Below, one piece after another: positions 1-5,159 of a DNA stretch of 5,159 bases. The position numbers and the translations under genes are program-made. Each line of letters begins with the position of its first letter. Positions within the stretch are counted from its first letter, which is position 1. Source of the stretch: Nitrospirota bacterium (GTDB taxonomy: Bacteria > Nitrospirota > Nitrospiria > Nitrospirales > UBA8639); NCBI GenBank assembly GCA_029879555.1, contig JAOUQB010000208.1, positions 1-5,159 on the forward strand, read 5' to 3'. The notes under the pieces were generated by a model. It was not told the origin of the DNA. It saw nothing but the letters and a program-made list of their open reading frames with translations, and ran no database searches.

Positions 1-2257
1 CAATACCTCGCAGCCCGATTATTACCGGTGGAACCAGTGGATTTTCCTGAAAATGGTGGAGCGAGGATTGGCTTATCGCAAGCGTTCTGCGGTCAACTGG
101 TGTCCTTCATGTGAAACCGTGTTGGCCAATGAACAAGTTTTGCAACAAGATGGCAAAGATGGGGGAGTGTGTTGGCGATGTGAATCAGTGGTCATTCAAA
201 AAGAATTGGAGCAATGGTTTTTTCGCATTACGCAGTATGCGCAAGAACTGTTAGACGGCTGTGATCGTCTGACGAGTTGGCCAGCGCGTGTGCTGGCTAT
301 GCAGCGGCATTGGATCGGCCGGAGCCAGGGCGTGGAAATTGATTTTCCTGTTGCCGAGCCAGGGGACGATCTAAAGGCTATTCGTATCTTTACTACGCGT
401 CCGGATACGATTCATGGCGCGACCTTTATGAGTCTGGCTCCTGAGTCGCCGTTGGTGGAGCAATTGATTGTGGGACGCGCATGTGCTGAAACGGTCCGAG
501 CGTTTGTGGAGCGTGTTTCCCGTTTAGATAAGGCCACGCGTACGGCAGCGGATCGTGACAAAGAAGGGGTCTTTACCGGGGCCTATGCGATCAATCCCTT
601 TACGCAGGAGCGTATTCCGATTTGGGTGGCCAATTTTGTGCTGTATGAATATGGGACGGGGGCCATTATGGCTGTACCGGCTCATGATCAGCGGGATTTT
701 GAATTTGCCCAGCAGTATCACATCCCTATTCGCCTGGTTATTCAAAATCCAGGTGGCACGTTGTCGGCTGATGCTTTAGATGCAGCGTATGAGGAGCAAG
801 AGCAAGCTGGCACCTTGGTGAATTCAGGGACGTTTGTCGGCTTATCGGTGCCTGAGGCTAAACGGGCAATTGGTGAATATGTTGAAGCCCAGGGCTGGGG
901 AAAATGTACAATCAATTTTCGGCTACGTGACTGGGGTATCTCTCGGCAACGATATTGGGGGACGCCGATTCCCATGTTGTATTGTGGGCATTGCGGCATC
1001 GTTCCCGTTCCGGAAAACCAATTGCCGGTGTTGTTACCGGACGATGTGCCGTTTACCGGGAAGGGCGGGTCGCCACTGAAAGAATCTCCTTCGTTTGCCA
1101 AAGTCACCTGTCCTGCTTGTGGCGGAACCGCTCGCCGCGAATCCGATACGATGGACACCTTTGTCGATTCTTCCTGGTATTTTCTCCGCTACTGCTCGCC
1201 TCAAGACACCACTCAACCGGTCAATCCGGATGCGGCCAAACATTGGATGGCTGTCGATCAATATGTCGGTGGGATTGAGCATGCCGTTCTACATTTGTTG
1301 TATGCCAGATTTTTTACGAAGGTCTTGCGGGATTTGGGTTTGACGGTGGTTGATGAACCGTTTGTGCATTTGCTCACACAAGGGATGGTGACGAAAGAAA
1401 CGTATTGGTGTGAGGAGCACCGATGGGTGTTGCCATCCGATACGAAGAAAGACGGTGGGCAACGCCTCTGTGCGCAATGCGGGAAAGTCATTGTCACGGG
1501 GCGGACAGAGAAAATGTCCAAGTCGAAAAAGAATATCGCGTCGCCAGAAGAGTTGTGTGATCGGTATGGTGCCGATACGGCTCGTCTCTTTTCACTCTTT
1601 GCCGCGCCTCCAGAAAAAGACCTGGAATGGAGCGATACCGGTGTGGAAGGGTGTAGTCGATTTTTGAATCGCGTGTGGCGTCTTGTCCAAGAACTACTTC
1701 CAATGTTGGGTGAACGAAATGATTCACCTGTTTCACCACTGTCAGCGCTGGTGGTGGACTTGCAACGGGCGACCCATCTCACGATTCAAAAGGTCACCCA
1801 TGATCTCGAACGAGACTTTCAATTCAATACAGCGATTGCGGCATTAATGGAGTTGGTCAATCAGCTGTATAAATTGATGAAAGACTATCCAGCGAACGGA
1901 TTATCGATGGATGAACGTGCGGGGTGGCGGGCGTCTCTAGAAACCCTGCTGATCCTCTTAGCGCCTTTTGCGCCGCATCTTGCCGAAGAGCTGTGGCAAA
2001 TGATGGGCCAGCCTTCCAGTATTGCACGCCAATCTTGGCCGGTGTTTAACCCGGACTTGGTCGTGAGTGATGAATGGACGATTCCCATTCAGGTGAATGG
2101 AAAATTGCGCAGTAAAATATCCGTACCGGCAGGTTCGACCAAGGATCAGATTATTGCTTCTGCCCAGAGTGATCATAAGCTCAGCGAATGGTTGCAGGAT
2201 AAGACTCCTCGCAAGGTGATCTACGTTGAACAAAAGTTGGTGAATTTTGTTCTGTAA
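1..2257 (+). CDS. leuS: Leucyl-tRNA synthetase, 5'-truncated by the window edge
   Basis: Class I aminoacyl-tRNA synthetase that charges tRNA-Leu with leucine in the cytoplasm. The reading frame is already open at base 2 (visible start NTSQPDYYRWNQW), so the Met at 53 is internal. About 751 residues are visible; roughly 130 N-terminal residues with the HIGH signature are missing, consistent with the usual length near 860-880. Seen in order: a Cys-rich module (CPSC/CWRC, 101-181), the CP1 editing domain with TTRPDT (392-409) and the GTGAIMAVPAHDQRD segment ending in a conserved Asp (653-697), the catalytic DWGISRQRYWG (929-961), a second zinc-ribbon-like pair (CGHC/CPAC, 983-1120), SSWYFLRY, a short leucine-specific insertion carrying CEEH and CAQC (1409-1480), KMSKS (1511-1525), the helical anticodon-binding domain, and the C-terminal tail beginning IPIQVNGKLRSK. 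The stop is TAA at 2255-2257. No frameshift or missing motif is visible. lptE follows within about 31 bases, suggesting co-transcription. Confidence 0.97.
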   Translation, partial: NTSQPDYYRWNQWIFLKMVERGLAYRKRSAVNWCPSCETVLANEQVLQQDGKDGGVCWRCESVVIQKELEQWFFRITQYAQELLDGCDRLTSWPARVLAMQRHWIGRSQGVEIDFPVAEPGDDLKAIRIFTTRPDTIHGATFMSLAPESPLVEQLIVGRACAETVRAFVERVSRLDKATRTAADRDKEGVFTGAYAINPFTQERIPIWVANFVLYEYGTGAIMAVPAHDQRDFEFAQQYHIPIRLVIQNPGGTLSADALDAAYEEQEQAGTLVNSGTFVGLSVPEAKRAIGEYVEAQGWGKCTINFRLRDWGISRQRYWGTPIPMLYCGHCGIVPVPENQLPVLLPDDVPFTGKGGSPLKESPSFAKVTCPACGGTARRESDTMDTFVDSSWYFLRYCSPQDTTQPVNPDAAKHWMAVDQYVGGIEHAVLHLLYARFFTKVLRDLGLTVVDEPFVHLLTQGMVTKETYWCEEHRWVLPSDTKKDGGQRLCAQCGKVIVTGRTEKMSKSKKNIASPEELCDRYGADTARLFSLFAAPPEKDLEWSDTGVEGCSRFLNRVWRLVQELLPMLGERNDSPVSPLSALVVDLQRATHLTIQKVTHDLERDFQFNTAIAALMELVNQLYKLMKDYPANGLSMDERAGWRASLETLLILLAPFAPHLAEELWQMMGQPSSIARQSWPVFNPDLVVSDEWTIPIQVNGKLRSKISVPAGSTKDQIIASAQSDHKLSEWLQDKTPRKVIYVEQKLVNFVL

Positions 2258-2288
2258 CTGTTGGCGGGTGTCTCGATCTCTTGGACGC

Positions 2289-2978
2289 GTGAGACGCGCA
2301 GTTATGTGGGGTGTTCTGTTCATCATGATGCTGTGGTTCTTAGCTGGGTGCGGCTATCAATTTACCGTTGAAGGATCGGGCCCAGTGATTGGTGGTGGCG
2401 ATCGCGTAGCCGAAGGCCCCCCGATTCGATTGGTCTTGCGTACTCTGAAGAACAATACCTTTGAACCGAACTTGGAATTCAAATTTACGCGGTATCTCCG
2501 ACAAGCCTTGCAGTCTGCGGGCAGTGCCACTCTTGTGGAGGATGATCTTTCATCAGATTTTGTGTTAGACGGCGCCATTGTTTCTGTGACCCTCCCGTCT
2601 GTGGCCTTTTCCCAGCAGCAAACTCAGGAAAGTCGAGTCACGGTCACTGTTGCGGTGACGGTGAAACATCGAAAAACGGGGAAAGTCCGCTGGACCCAAT
2701 CCAAGACCAATTCGGCAGAATTTTTTGTGGGTGCGTCCTCCAGCTCAGCGGCAAGTGGCCTGCAATTCAACCGAGTCCTCCAGGATCGTGCGTTAGAACA
2801 AGCCGGCCAAGGAGCTGCGGAAGATTTGGCTGATGGATTTCTCTCGGCCCGTGATCAAGGCAAGTTTGGGGTTGATTTGAGCCACCCATCCACGGTTGTT
2901 GAACCGAAAGCTGATCCCTCGTTGGTTCCTACACAGAATTCCATTTCTTCCGAGTTCCCAAATACGTCAATGCCCTAA
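2289..2978 (+). CDS. lptE: LPS-assembly lipoprotein LptE
   Basis: Outer-membrane lipoprotein that, in the known Lpt pathway, plugs the LptD barrel and helps deliver lipopolysaccharide to the cell surface. The proposed product is 229 residues: a signal peptide with an Arg-Arg n-region, a hydrophobic core (WGVLFIMMLWF) and a lipobox LAGC with the acylated Cys at residue 21 (codon 2349-2351). CGYQF follows immediately, the typical start of mature LptE, and there is no Asp at +2, so outer-membrane sorting is expected. The body carries the LptE-like NNTFEPNLEFKFTRYL region and alternating beta-rich segments. The C-terminus is a Pro/Ser-rich, probably disordered tail. The start is uncertain: GTG 2289 gives the best signal peptide; ATG 2304 loses both arginines but has GTGAG ten bases upstream; TTG 2247 would overlap leuS by 11 bases and add 14 unlikely residues. 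The leuS-lptE-holA order matches that in E. coli and supports the call. Confidence 0.88.
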   Translation: MRRAVMWGVLFIMMLWFLAGCGYQFTVEGSGPVIGGGDRVAEGPPIRLVLRTLKNNTFEPNLEFKFTRYLRQALQSAGSATLVEDDLSSDFVLDGAIVSVTLPSVAFSQQQTQESRVTVTVAVTVKHRKTGKVRWTQSKTNSAEFFVGASSSSAASGLQFNRVLQDRALEQAGQGAAEDLADGFLSARDQGKFGVDLSHPSTVVEPKADPSLVPTQNSISSEFPNTSMP

Positions 2979-3021
2979 CGATAGTTGTTCATGTTCCTGG
3001 TTTGTTTCATGTGAGCCCTCC

Positions 3022-4077
3022 ATGAATGTTTATGACTTACAGCGGCAGATTACTCAACAGAGCCTGGCTCCTCTTTATGTGATTCTTGGAGAAGAACCCT
3101 ATTTTTGTGATCAGGCCTTAGAGCTGCTGCGGCTGGCTAAGCAGGAGGAAGAAGGCTCGGGTAGGTCTGGTGGAGCGACCACGAGTGAAGCATCGGACGC
3201 ATTTCAATCCGATGTTCTCTATGGGGATGAAACCGATGCCTCGGAAATTCTCGGGCTTGCCGAAGAAGTCTCCTTTTTCTCTGCTCGGCGGCGGTTGTTT
3301 GTGAAGTGGGCTGAGAAAATTTCGGCCAAAGACGGTGAACGTCTGATTCCCTATTTCCAAAAACCGAATGAAGTGACAACATTGGTGTTCTCCGCCGCAA
3401 AATTAGATGGGCGAACCAAATGGGTGCAGGTTTTGAAAAAGCAGGCAGTGGTCGTGGATTGTGCTCCGTTGTTTGAAAATCAGCGAACTGGCTGGATCAC
3501 TCAGCAAGCTCGTGACTTGGGTCTGGTTTTGGAGCCTCAGGCCTTGGAGATGTTGAAGGATCAGGCCAATGAAGGGCTATATGCCGTCATGCGGGAATTG
3601 GAAAAATTGGTGGCCTATTTGCCAGAAGGACAACGGGTGCAGGTGGCAGATGTTGAGCTTGTGCGCGGGAAACCTCCAGGAATTTCGGTCTTTGATTGGT
3701 CAGAAGCTGTTTCGCGAGGGGACCATGGGCGGGCTTTGGATATTGTGGCAAAAAATTTAGAAACCGGTGAGGCACCCTTACGCATGTTAGGTGCTTTTTT
3801 GTGGCAAATGCGCCGAATCTGGAAAGCCAGCGGTTTGTTGGAGGAGGGGAAAGATCACAGCCAAGCTGCTCGCCAGGCTGGCATTCCACCGTTTCGTGCT
3901 CGCGAATTTATGCAACAAGTGTCACGATGGAAAGCGACGCATTTTCGTCGTGCCTGGGCCATATTTGCTCAGGCGGATTCGGCGCTGAAGGGTGGACGAG
4001 CTTCGCAACCGAAGCTCATCCTGGACGACCTCGTCATTCAATTGTGCCAAAGCATGCAGGTTTCCGCTGGTCGATAG
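3022..4077 (+). CDS. holA: DNA polymerase III delta subunit
   Basis: Delta is the clamp-loader subunit that binds and opens the beta sliding clamp at the replication fork. The protein is 351 residues, close to E. coli HolA (343). The N-terminal segment PLYVILGEEPYF (residues 17-28) is the degenerate nucleotide-fold start typical of delta, followed by DVLYGDETDASEI (64-76) and FFSARRRLFVKWAEKI. The central helical region includes an NEGLYAVMRELEKL-type stretch, then VFDWSEAVSRGD. The C-terminal collar domain contains RMLGAFLWQMRRIW (254-267) and ends with KGGRASQPKLILDDL (323 onward). ATG 3022 is chosen because it precedes the first conserved residues and has GTGAG six bases upstream; the frame stays open back to 2896 inside lptE, but that sequence looks non-coding. 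An acidic/Gly/Ser stretch at residues 42-58 looks like an inserted loop. Spacing to lptE is 43 bases, so the gene is probably in the same operon. Confidence 0.93.
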   Translation: MNVYDLQRQITQQSLAPLYVILGEEPYFCDQALELLRLAKQEEEGSGRSGGATTSEASDAFQSDVLYGDETDASEILGLAEEVSFFSARRRLFVKWAEKISAKDGERLIPYFQKPNEVTTLVFSAAKLDGRTKWVQVLKKQAVVVDCAPLFENQRTGWITQQARDLGLVLEPQALEMLKDQANEGLYAVMRELEKLVAYLPEGQRVQVADVELVRGKPPGISVFDWSEAVSRGDHGRALDIVAKNLETGEAPLRMLGAFLWQMRRIWKASGLLEEGKDHSQAARQAGIPPFRAREFMQQVSRWKATHFRRAWAIFAQADSALKGGRASQPKLILDDLVIQLCQSMQVSAGR

Positions 4078-4084
4078 CTGACCA

Positions 4085-4121
4085 GAAAGAAGAGAGAAAA
4101 GACAGGCGTGTGTGAAGCCTA
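4085..4121 (-). terminator. Possible weak intrinsic terminator of rpsT
   Basis: Reading the minus strand, AGGC (4120-4117) and GCCT (4107-4104) can pair across a nine-base loop, with one extra T-G wobble outside. A long pyrimidine tract then follows (TCTTTTCTCTCTTC, about 4102-4089). The stem starts inside the rpsT stop codon and is short, so this is only a candidate. On the plus strand the same hairpin has no T tract, so it would not serve holA. Confidence 0.3.
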
Positions 4122-4382
4122 GGCGGCGTTGACTCGATTAGTGAGTCGGGAAATCCAGCGCGACGCGGTATTTCGGTGGAGCGTCCCTTTGGTGGCAGCT
4201 TTATGCAGTTCAGAAGTCGCTTCTCGCAAAGAGCTTTTAGCGGAATCGGCATTTTTCTCTTGGATGGCCGCATCGACCCGTTTGATAAAGGTCTTGACTC
4301 GACGCAAAATGGATCGATTGCGTTCTTGCCGCTTTAAGGTTTGTCGAGCGGCTTTAATTGCTGAGTGATGTCGATTCGCCAT
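4119..4382 (-). CDS. rpsT: 30S ribosomal protein S20 (bS20)
   Basis: Primary-binding small-subunit protein that contacts 16S rRNA during 30S assembly. The product is 87 residues, the normal size for S20. It begins MANRHHSAIKAARQTLKRQ, is highly basic and predicted helical, and carries the family pattern KRQERNRSILRRVKTFIKRV early and the C-terminal KAATKGTLHRNTASRWISRL. The start at 4382 is fixed by a strong GGAGG at 4392-4388 five bases upstream and by the family's usual MAN beginning; the frame stays open to 4430, but those 16 extra residues are hydrophobic and Cys-rich, unlike S20. The stop is TAG (4121-4119). It converges on holA with only 41 bases between the stops and is transcribed away from the tRNA-His gene, so it is probably monocistronic here. 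Confidence 0.96.
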   Translation of the reverse strand: MANRHHSAIKAARQTLKRQERNRSILRRVKTFIKRVDAAIQEKNADSAKSSLREATSELHKAATKGTLHRNTASRWISRLTNRVNAA

Positions 4383-4387
4383 GAAAT

Positions 4388-4392
4388 CCTCC
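4388..4392 (-). promoter_or_regulatory. Strong Shine-Dalgarno site of rpsT
   Basis: On the minus strand this reads GGAGG, five bases before ATG 4382. It is the clearest ribosome-binding site in the window and decides the S20 start in favour of 4382 over the longer open frame. Confidence 0.85.
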
Positions 4393-4404
4393 AAAAAGAA
4401 TAAG

Positions 4405-4440
4405 ACTATACATGTACCACAGCATTTCAATTTCGGTCAA
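4405..4440 (-). promoter_or_regulatory. Tentative rpsT promoter
   Basis: On the minus strand the region upstream of rpsT holds TTGACC (4440-4435), TTGAAA (4430-4425) and TATAGT (4410-4405). TATAGT matches five of six bases of the -10 consensus, but the spacing is wrong for either -35 candidate (24 or 14 bases). TTGACC could instead pair with TACATG, which has an upstream TGG, at 18 bases. A promoter is expected here because the gene is divergent from the tRNA; the exact elements are unsettled. Confidence 0.35.
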
Positions 4441-4550
4441 CTGACGATCGCCTTACAATTTTCGTGAACCAGAAGATGGGACGTGGTGGATGCCTAATAA
4501 TAGGTAAAGGCAAAAGTCATTGGCTTTGGGGTAATCTTTCAGGAGAATGC

Positions 4551-4579
4551 TTGCGGGCCTTCCAGCCCTCTGATAAGAT
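4551..4579 (+). promoter_or_regulatory. Probable tRNA-His promoter
   Basis: TTGCGG (4551-4556) and TAAGAT (4574-4579) are separated by exactly 17 bases, and the -10 is preceded by TGA, an extended -10 (TGn) element. Each hexamer is imperfect (three and four matches to consensus). The following bases TTGGCCCC form a GC-rich discriminator, typical of stringently controlled stable-RNA promoters. A start near 4586 would give a leader of about 28 bases before the tRNA. The placement is consistent with this role; no other good plus-strand promoter was seen between 4440 and 4610. Confidence 0.55.
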
Positions 4580-4614
4580 TTGGCCCCTTCAATAGAAGAT
4601 TTTTAGTCCTTGTG

Positions 4615-4691
4615 GTGGGTGTAGCTCAGTTGGTTAGAGCGCCGGGTTGTGGTCCCGGAGGTCGCGGGTTCGAAACCCGTCACTCACCCCA
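4615..4691 (+). tRNA. tRNA-His (anticodon GTG)
   Basis: A complete cloverleaf can be folded by eye. The acceptor stem is GTGGGTG (4615-4621) with CACTCAC (4681-4687), including one G-T wobble at pair 4-69. The D stem is GCTC/GAGC, and the anticodon stem CCGGG/CCCGG encloses loop TTGTGGT with anticodon GTG at 4649-4651. The variable loop is five bases, and the T arm GCGGG/CCCGT has loop TTCGAAA. The discriminator at 4688 is C, and CCA (4689-4691) is encoded. Base 4614 is G and faces C73, giving the extra G-1 that identifies bacterial tRNA-His; including it, the mature RNA starts at 4614. It decodes CAC and CAU. It is divergent from rpsT and convergent with the hydrolase gene downstream. Confidence 0.98.
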
Positions 4692-4693
4692 CT

Positions 4694-4710
4694 CTTTTTC
4701 TTCCAAAAAG
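4694..4710 (+). terminator. Possible tRNA-His 3' end signal, AT-rich inverted repeat
   Basis: A run of five T begins four bases after the encoded CCA. CTTTTT (4694-4699) and AAAAAG (4705-4710) form a perfect six-base inverted repeat around CTTCC. The stem is too AT-rich to be a classic terminator by itself; the T run just after the stable tRNA fold could aid termination or mark a processing region. Confidence 0.3.
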
Positions 4711-4729
4711 TCACAAATTAGATAGTTTT

Positions 4730-4764
4730 GGGCTATGCCCCATTTCTAGGGGCCGAGAGTCCCC
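4730..4764. repeat. Cluster of overlapping GC-rich hairpins in the tRNA/hydrolase spacer
   Basis: Three small inverted repeats share arms: GGGC/GCCC (4730-4733 with 4737-4740, loop TAT), GCCCC/GGGGC (4737-4741 with 4749-4753, loop ATTTCTA) and GGGG/CCCC (4749-4752 with 4761-4764). The last also has a C-G pair closing a GAGA, GNRA-type loop on the plus strand, after one C-T mismatch. The first and third can form together; the second excludes both. The cluster lies between convergent transcripts, 26 bases past the hydrolase stop. No T tract follows on either strand, so a classic intrinsic terminator is not supported. Confidence 0.45.
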
Positions 4765-4789
4765 AGGCTCCATGGTAGTTCCGTTATCG

Positions 4790-5159
4790 TTAGGGTAACC
4801 GAATAAGCTCTACTGGTTTCTTCGCTTCCAGTCCGTAGATATCAATCCTGCGATCTCGTAACGGGCGCACGCTGCCCATTTCACGCGCTTCCTGGAGCAC
4901 CACAAGGTCGAGGTCAGCGATAACAACAGTTTCGCTATTGAAGTCGGCTGTCCCGGCAATCCCATCGGTGGGAAAGGCAAAGTCGCTGGGAGTACAGATG
5001 GCTGCTTGGCCGTAGTTGATGAGGAAGTTGTCCACTTGGGGTAAGTTGCCCACGTTGCCGGAAAGGACGGTATAGATCCCGTTTTCCACGGCGCGGGCTT
5101 GTGCGGTGTATCGCACCCGCAAGTAAGCTTTTCGTTCATCGGTGCTAAATGGCACAAAA
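4790..5159 (-). CDS. Carbon-nitrogen hydrolase (nitrilase superfamily), C-terminal part, probably of a GNAT-hydrolase fusion
   Basis: The frame is open to the right edge (FVPFSTDERKAYL), so the GTG at 5155 is internal and only the last 122 residues are visible, ending TAA at 4792-4790. Visible segments are YLRVRYTAQARAVENGIYTV, SGNVGNLP, INYGQAAICTPSDF, DGIAGTADF, ETVVIADLDLVVL and VRPLRDRRIDIYGL. They resemble the C-terminal end of the nitrilase-fold family that hydrolyses non-peptide C-N bonds, and most closely the YhcX-like proteins in which a GNAT N-acetyltransferase domain precedes the hydrolase. The catalytic Glu-Lys-Cys triad and any GNAT domain would lie upstream, outside the window, so activity and fusion cannot be confirmed here. 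The substrate is unknown. It is convergent with tRNA-His and separated from it by 98 bases. Confidence 0.85.
   Translation of the reverse strand, partial: FVPFSTDERKAYLRVRYTAQARAVENGIYTVLSGNVGNLPQVDNFLINYGQAAICTPSDFAFPTDGIAGTADFNSETVVIADLDLVVLQEAREMGSVRPLRDRRIDIYGLEAKKPVELIRLP

Noticed and set aside
742..1782. Long minus-strand open frames opposite leuS (742-1158 and 1258-1782)
   Set aside because: They lie wholly inside a well-supported leuS frame, and their translations (Arg/Ser/Thr/Pro-rich, no domain) look like antisense shadows.
2896..3021. Upstream extension of holA overlapping the lptE 3' end
   Set aside because: The extra 42 residues would overlap lptE, have no delta-subunit character, and ATG 3022 has a suitable ribosome-binding site and the expected family length.
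4383..4430. N-terminal extension of rpsT (16 residues, starting MKCCGTC)
   Set aside because: The strong GGAGG lies inside it and points to 4382; the extension is Cys-rich and hydrophobic, unlike S20, and would cover the rpsT promoter region.
4488..4516. Inverted repeats TGCCT/AGGCA and CCTA/TAGG between rpsT and the tRNA
   Set aside because: The arms are four to five bases, compete with each other, enclose AT-rich loops and have no T tract; they are within what chance gives and do not support a riboswitch or terminator.
4464..4595. Small plus-strand open frame (GTG 4464 or ATG 4476 to TAG 4593-4595; 39 residues from ATG, starting MGRGGCLIIGKGKSHW)
   Set aside because: There is no convincing ribosome-binding site, it resembles no family I recognise, and it runs through the likely tRNA-His promoter. 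Open frames of this length arise by chance.
4675..4700. tRNA-His 3' end as an integration (att) site for a mobile element
   Set aside because: tRNA 3' ends are common integration sites, but I saw no repeat of this segment, integrase or other mobile gene in the window, and the tRNA is intact.

Overview
This is an ordinary, gene-dense stretch of core bacterial chromosome with roughly balanced base composition. It comes from a diderm bacterium, because it encodes LptE, a lipoprotein needed to insert lipopolysaccharide into an outer membrane. The order leuS-lptE-holA followed by a convergent rpsT differs from the E. coli order, where nadD follows holA. Together with the style of the S20 and LeuRS sequences, it would fit a Nitrospirota (Nitrospira-like) or deltaproteobacterial-type genome. 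That assignment is an inference from memory of gene order, and the window has no marker that settles it.

Layout: (1) 1-2257, plus strand: most of leucyl-tRNA synthetase; only the N-terminal part with the HIGH motif lies outside the window. (2) about 2289-2978, plus: LptE lipoprotein. (3) 3022-4077, plus: DNA polymerase III delta subunit, HolA. These three are tightly spaced and probably one operon. (4) 4119-4382, minus: ribosomal protein S20, convergent with holA across 41 bases. (5) 4383-4614: a divergent regulatory region with a tentative rpsT promoter and a better one for the tRNA. (6) 4614/4615-4691, plus: tRNA-His(GTG) with encoded G-1 and CCA. (7) 4692-4789: a non-coding spacer with several small inverted repeats. 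(8) 4790-5159, minus: the C-terminal end of a carbon-nitrogen hydrolase (nitrilase superfamily), of the kind often fused to an N-terminal GNAT acetyltransferase; the rest is outside the window.

The genes do not form one pathway. Three serve translation (leuS, rpsT, tRNA-His), one replication (holA) and one outer-membrane biogenesis (lptE), a common mix in conserved housekeeping neighbourhoods. I found no mobile element, CRISPR array, toxin-antitoxin pair, defence gene or convincing undescribed system. The points most worth a second look are small: a possible extra zinc knuckle just before KMSKS in LeuRS, an acidic/Gly/Ser insertion in HolA, mutually exclusive hairpins between the tRNA and the hydrolase, and a tRNA promoter with a GC-rich discriminator.
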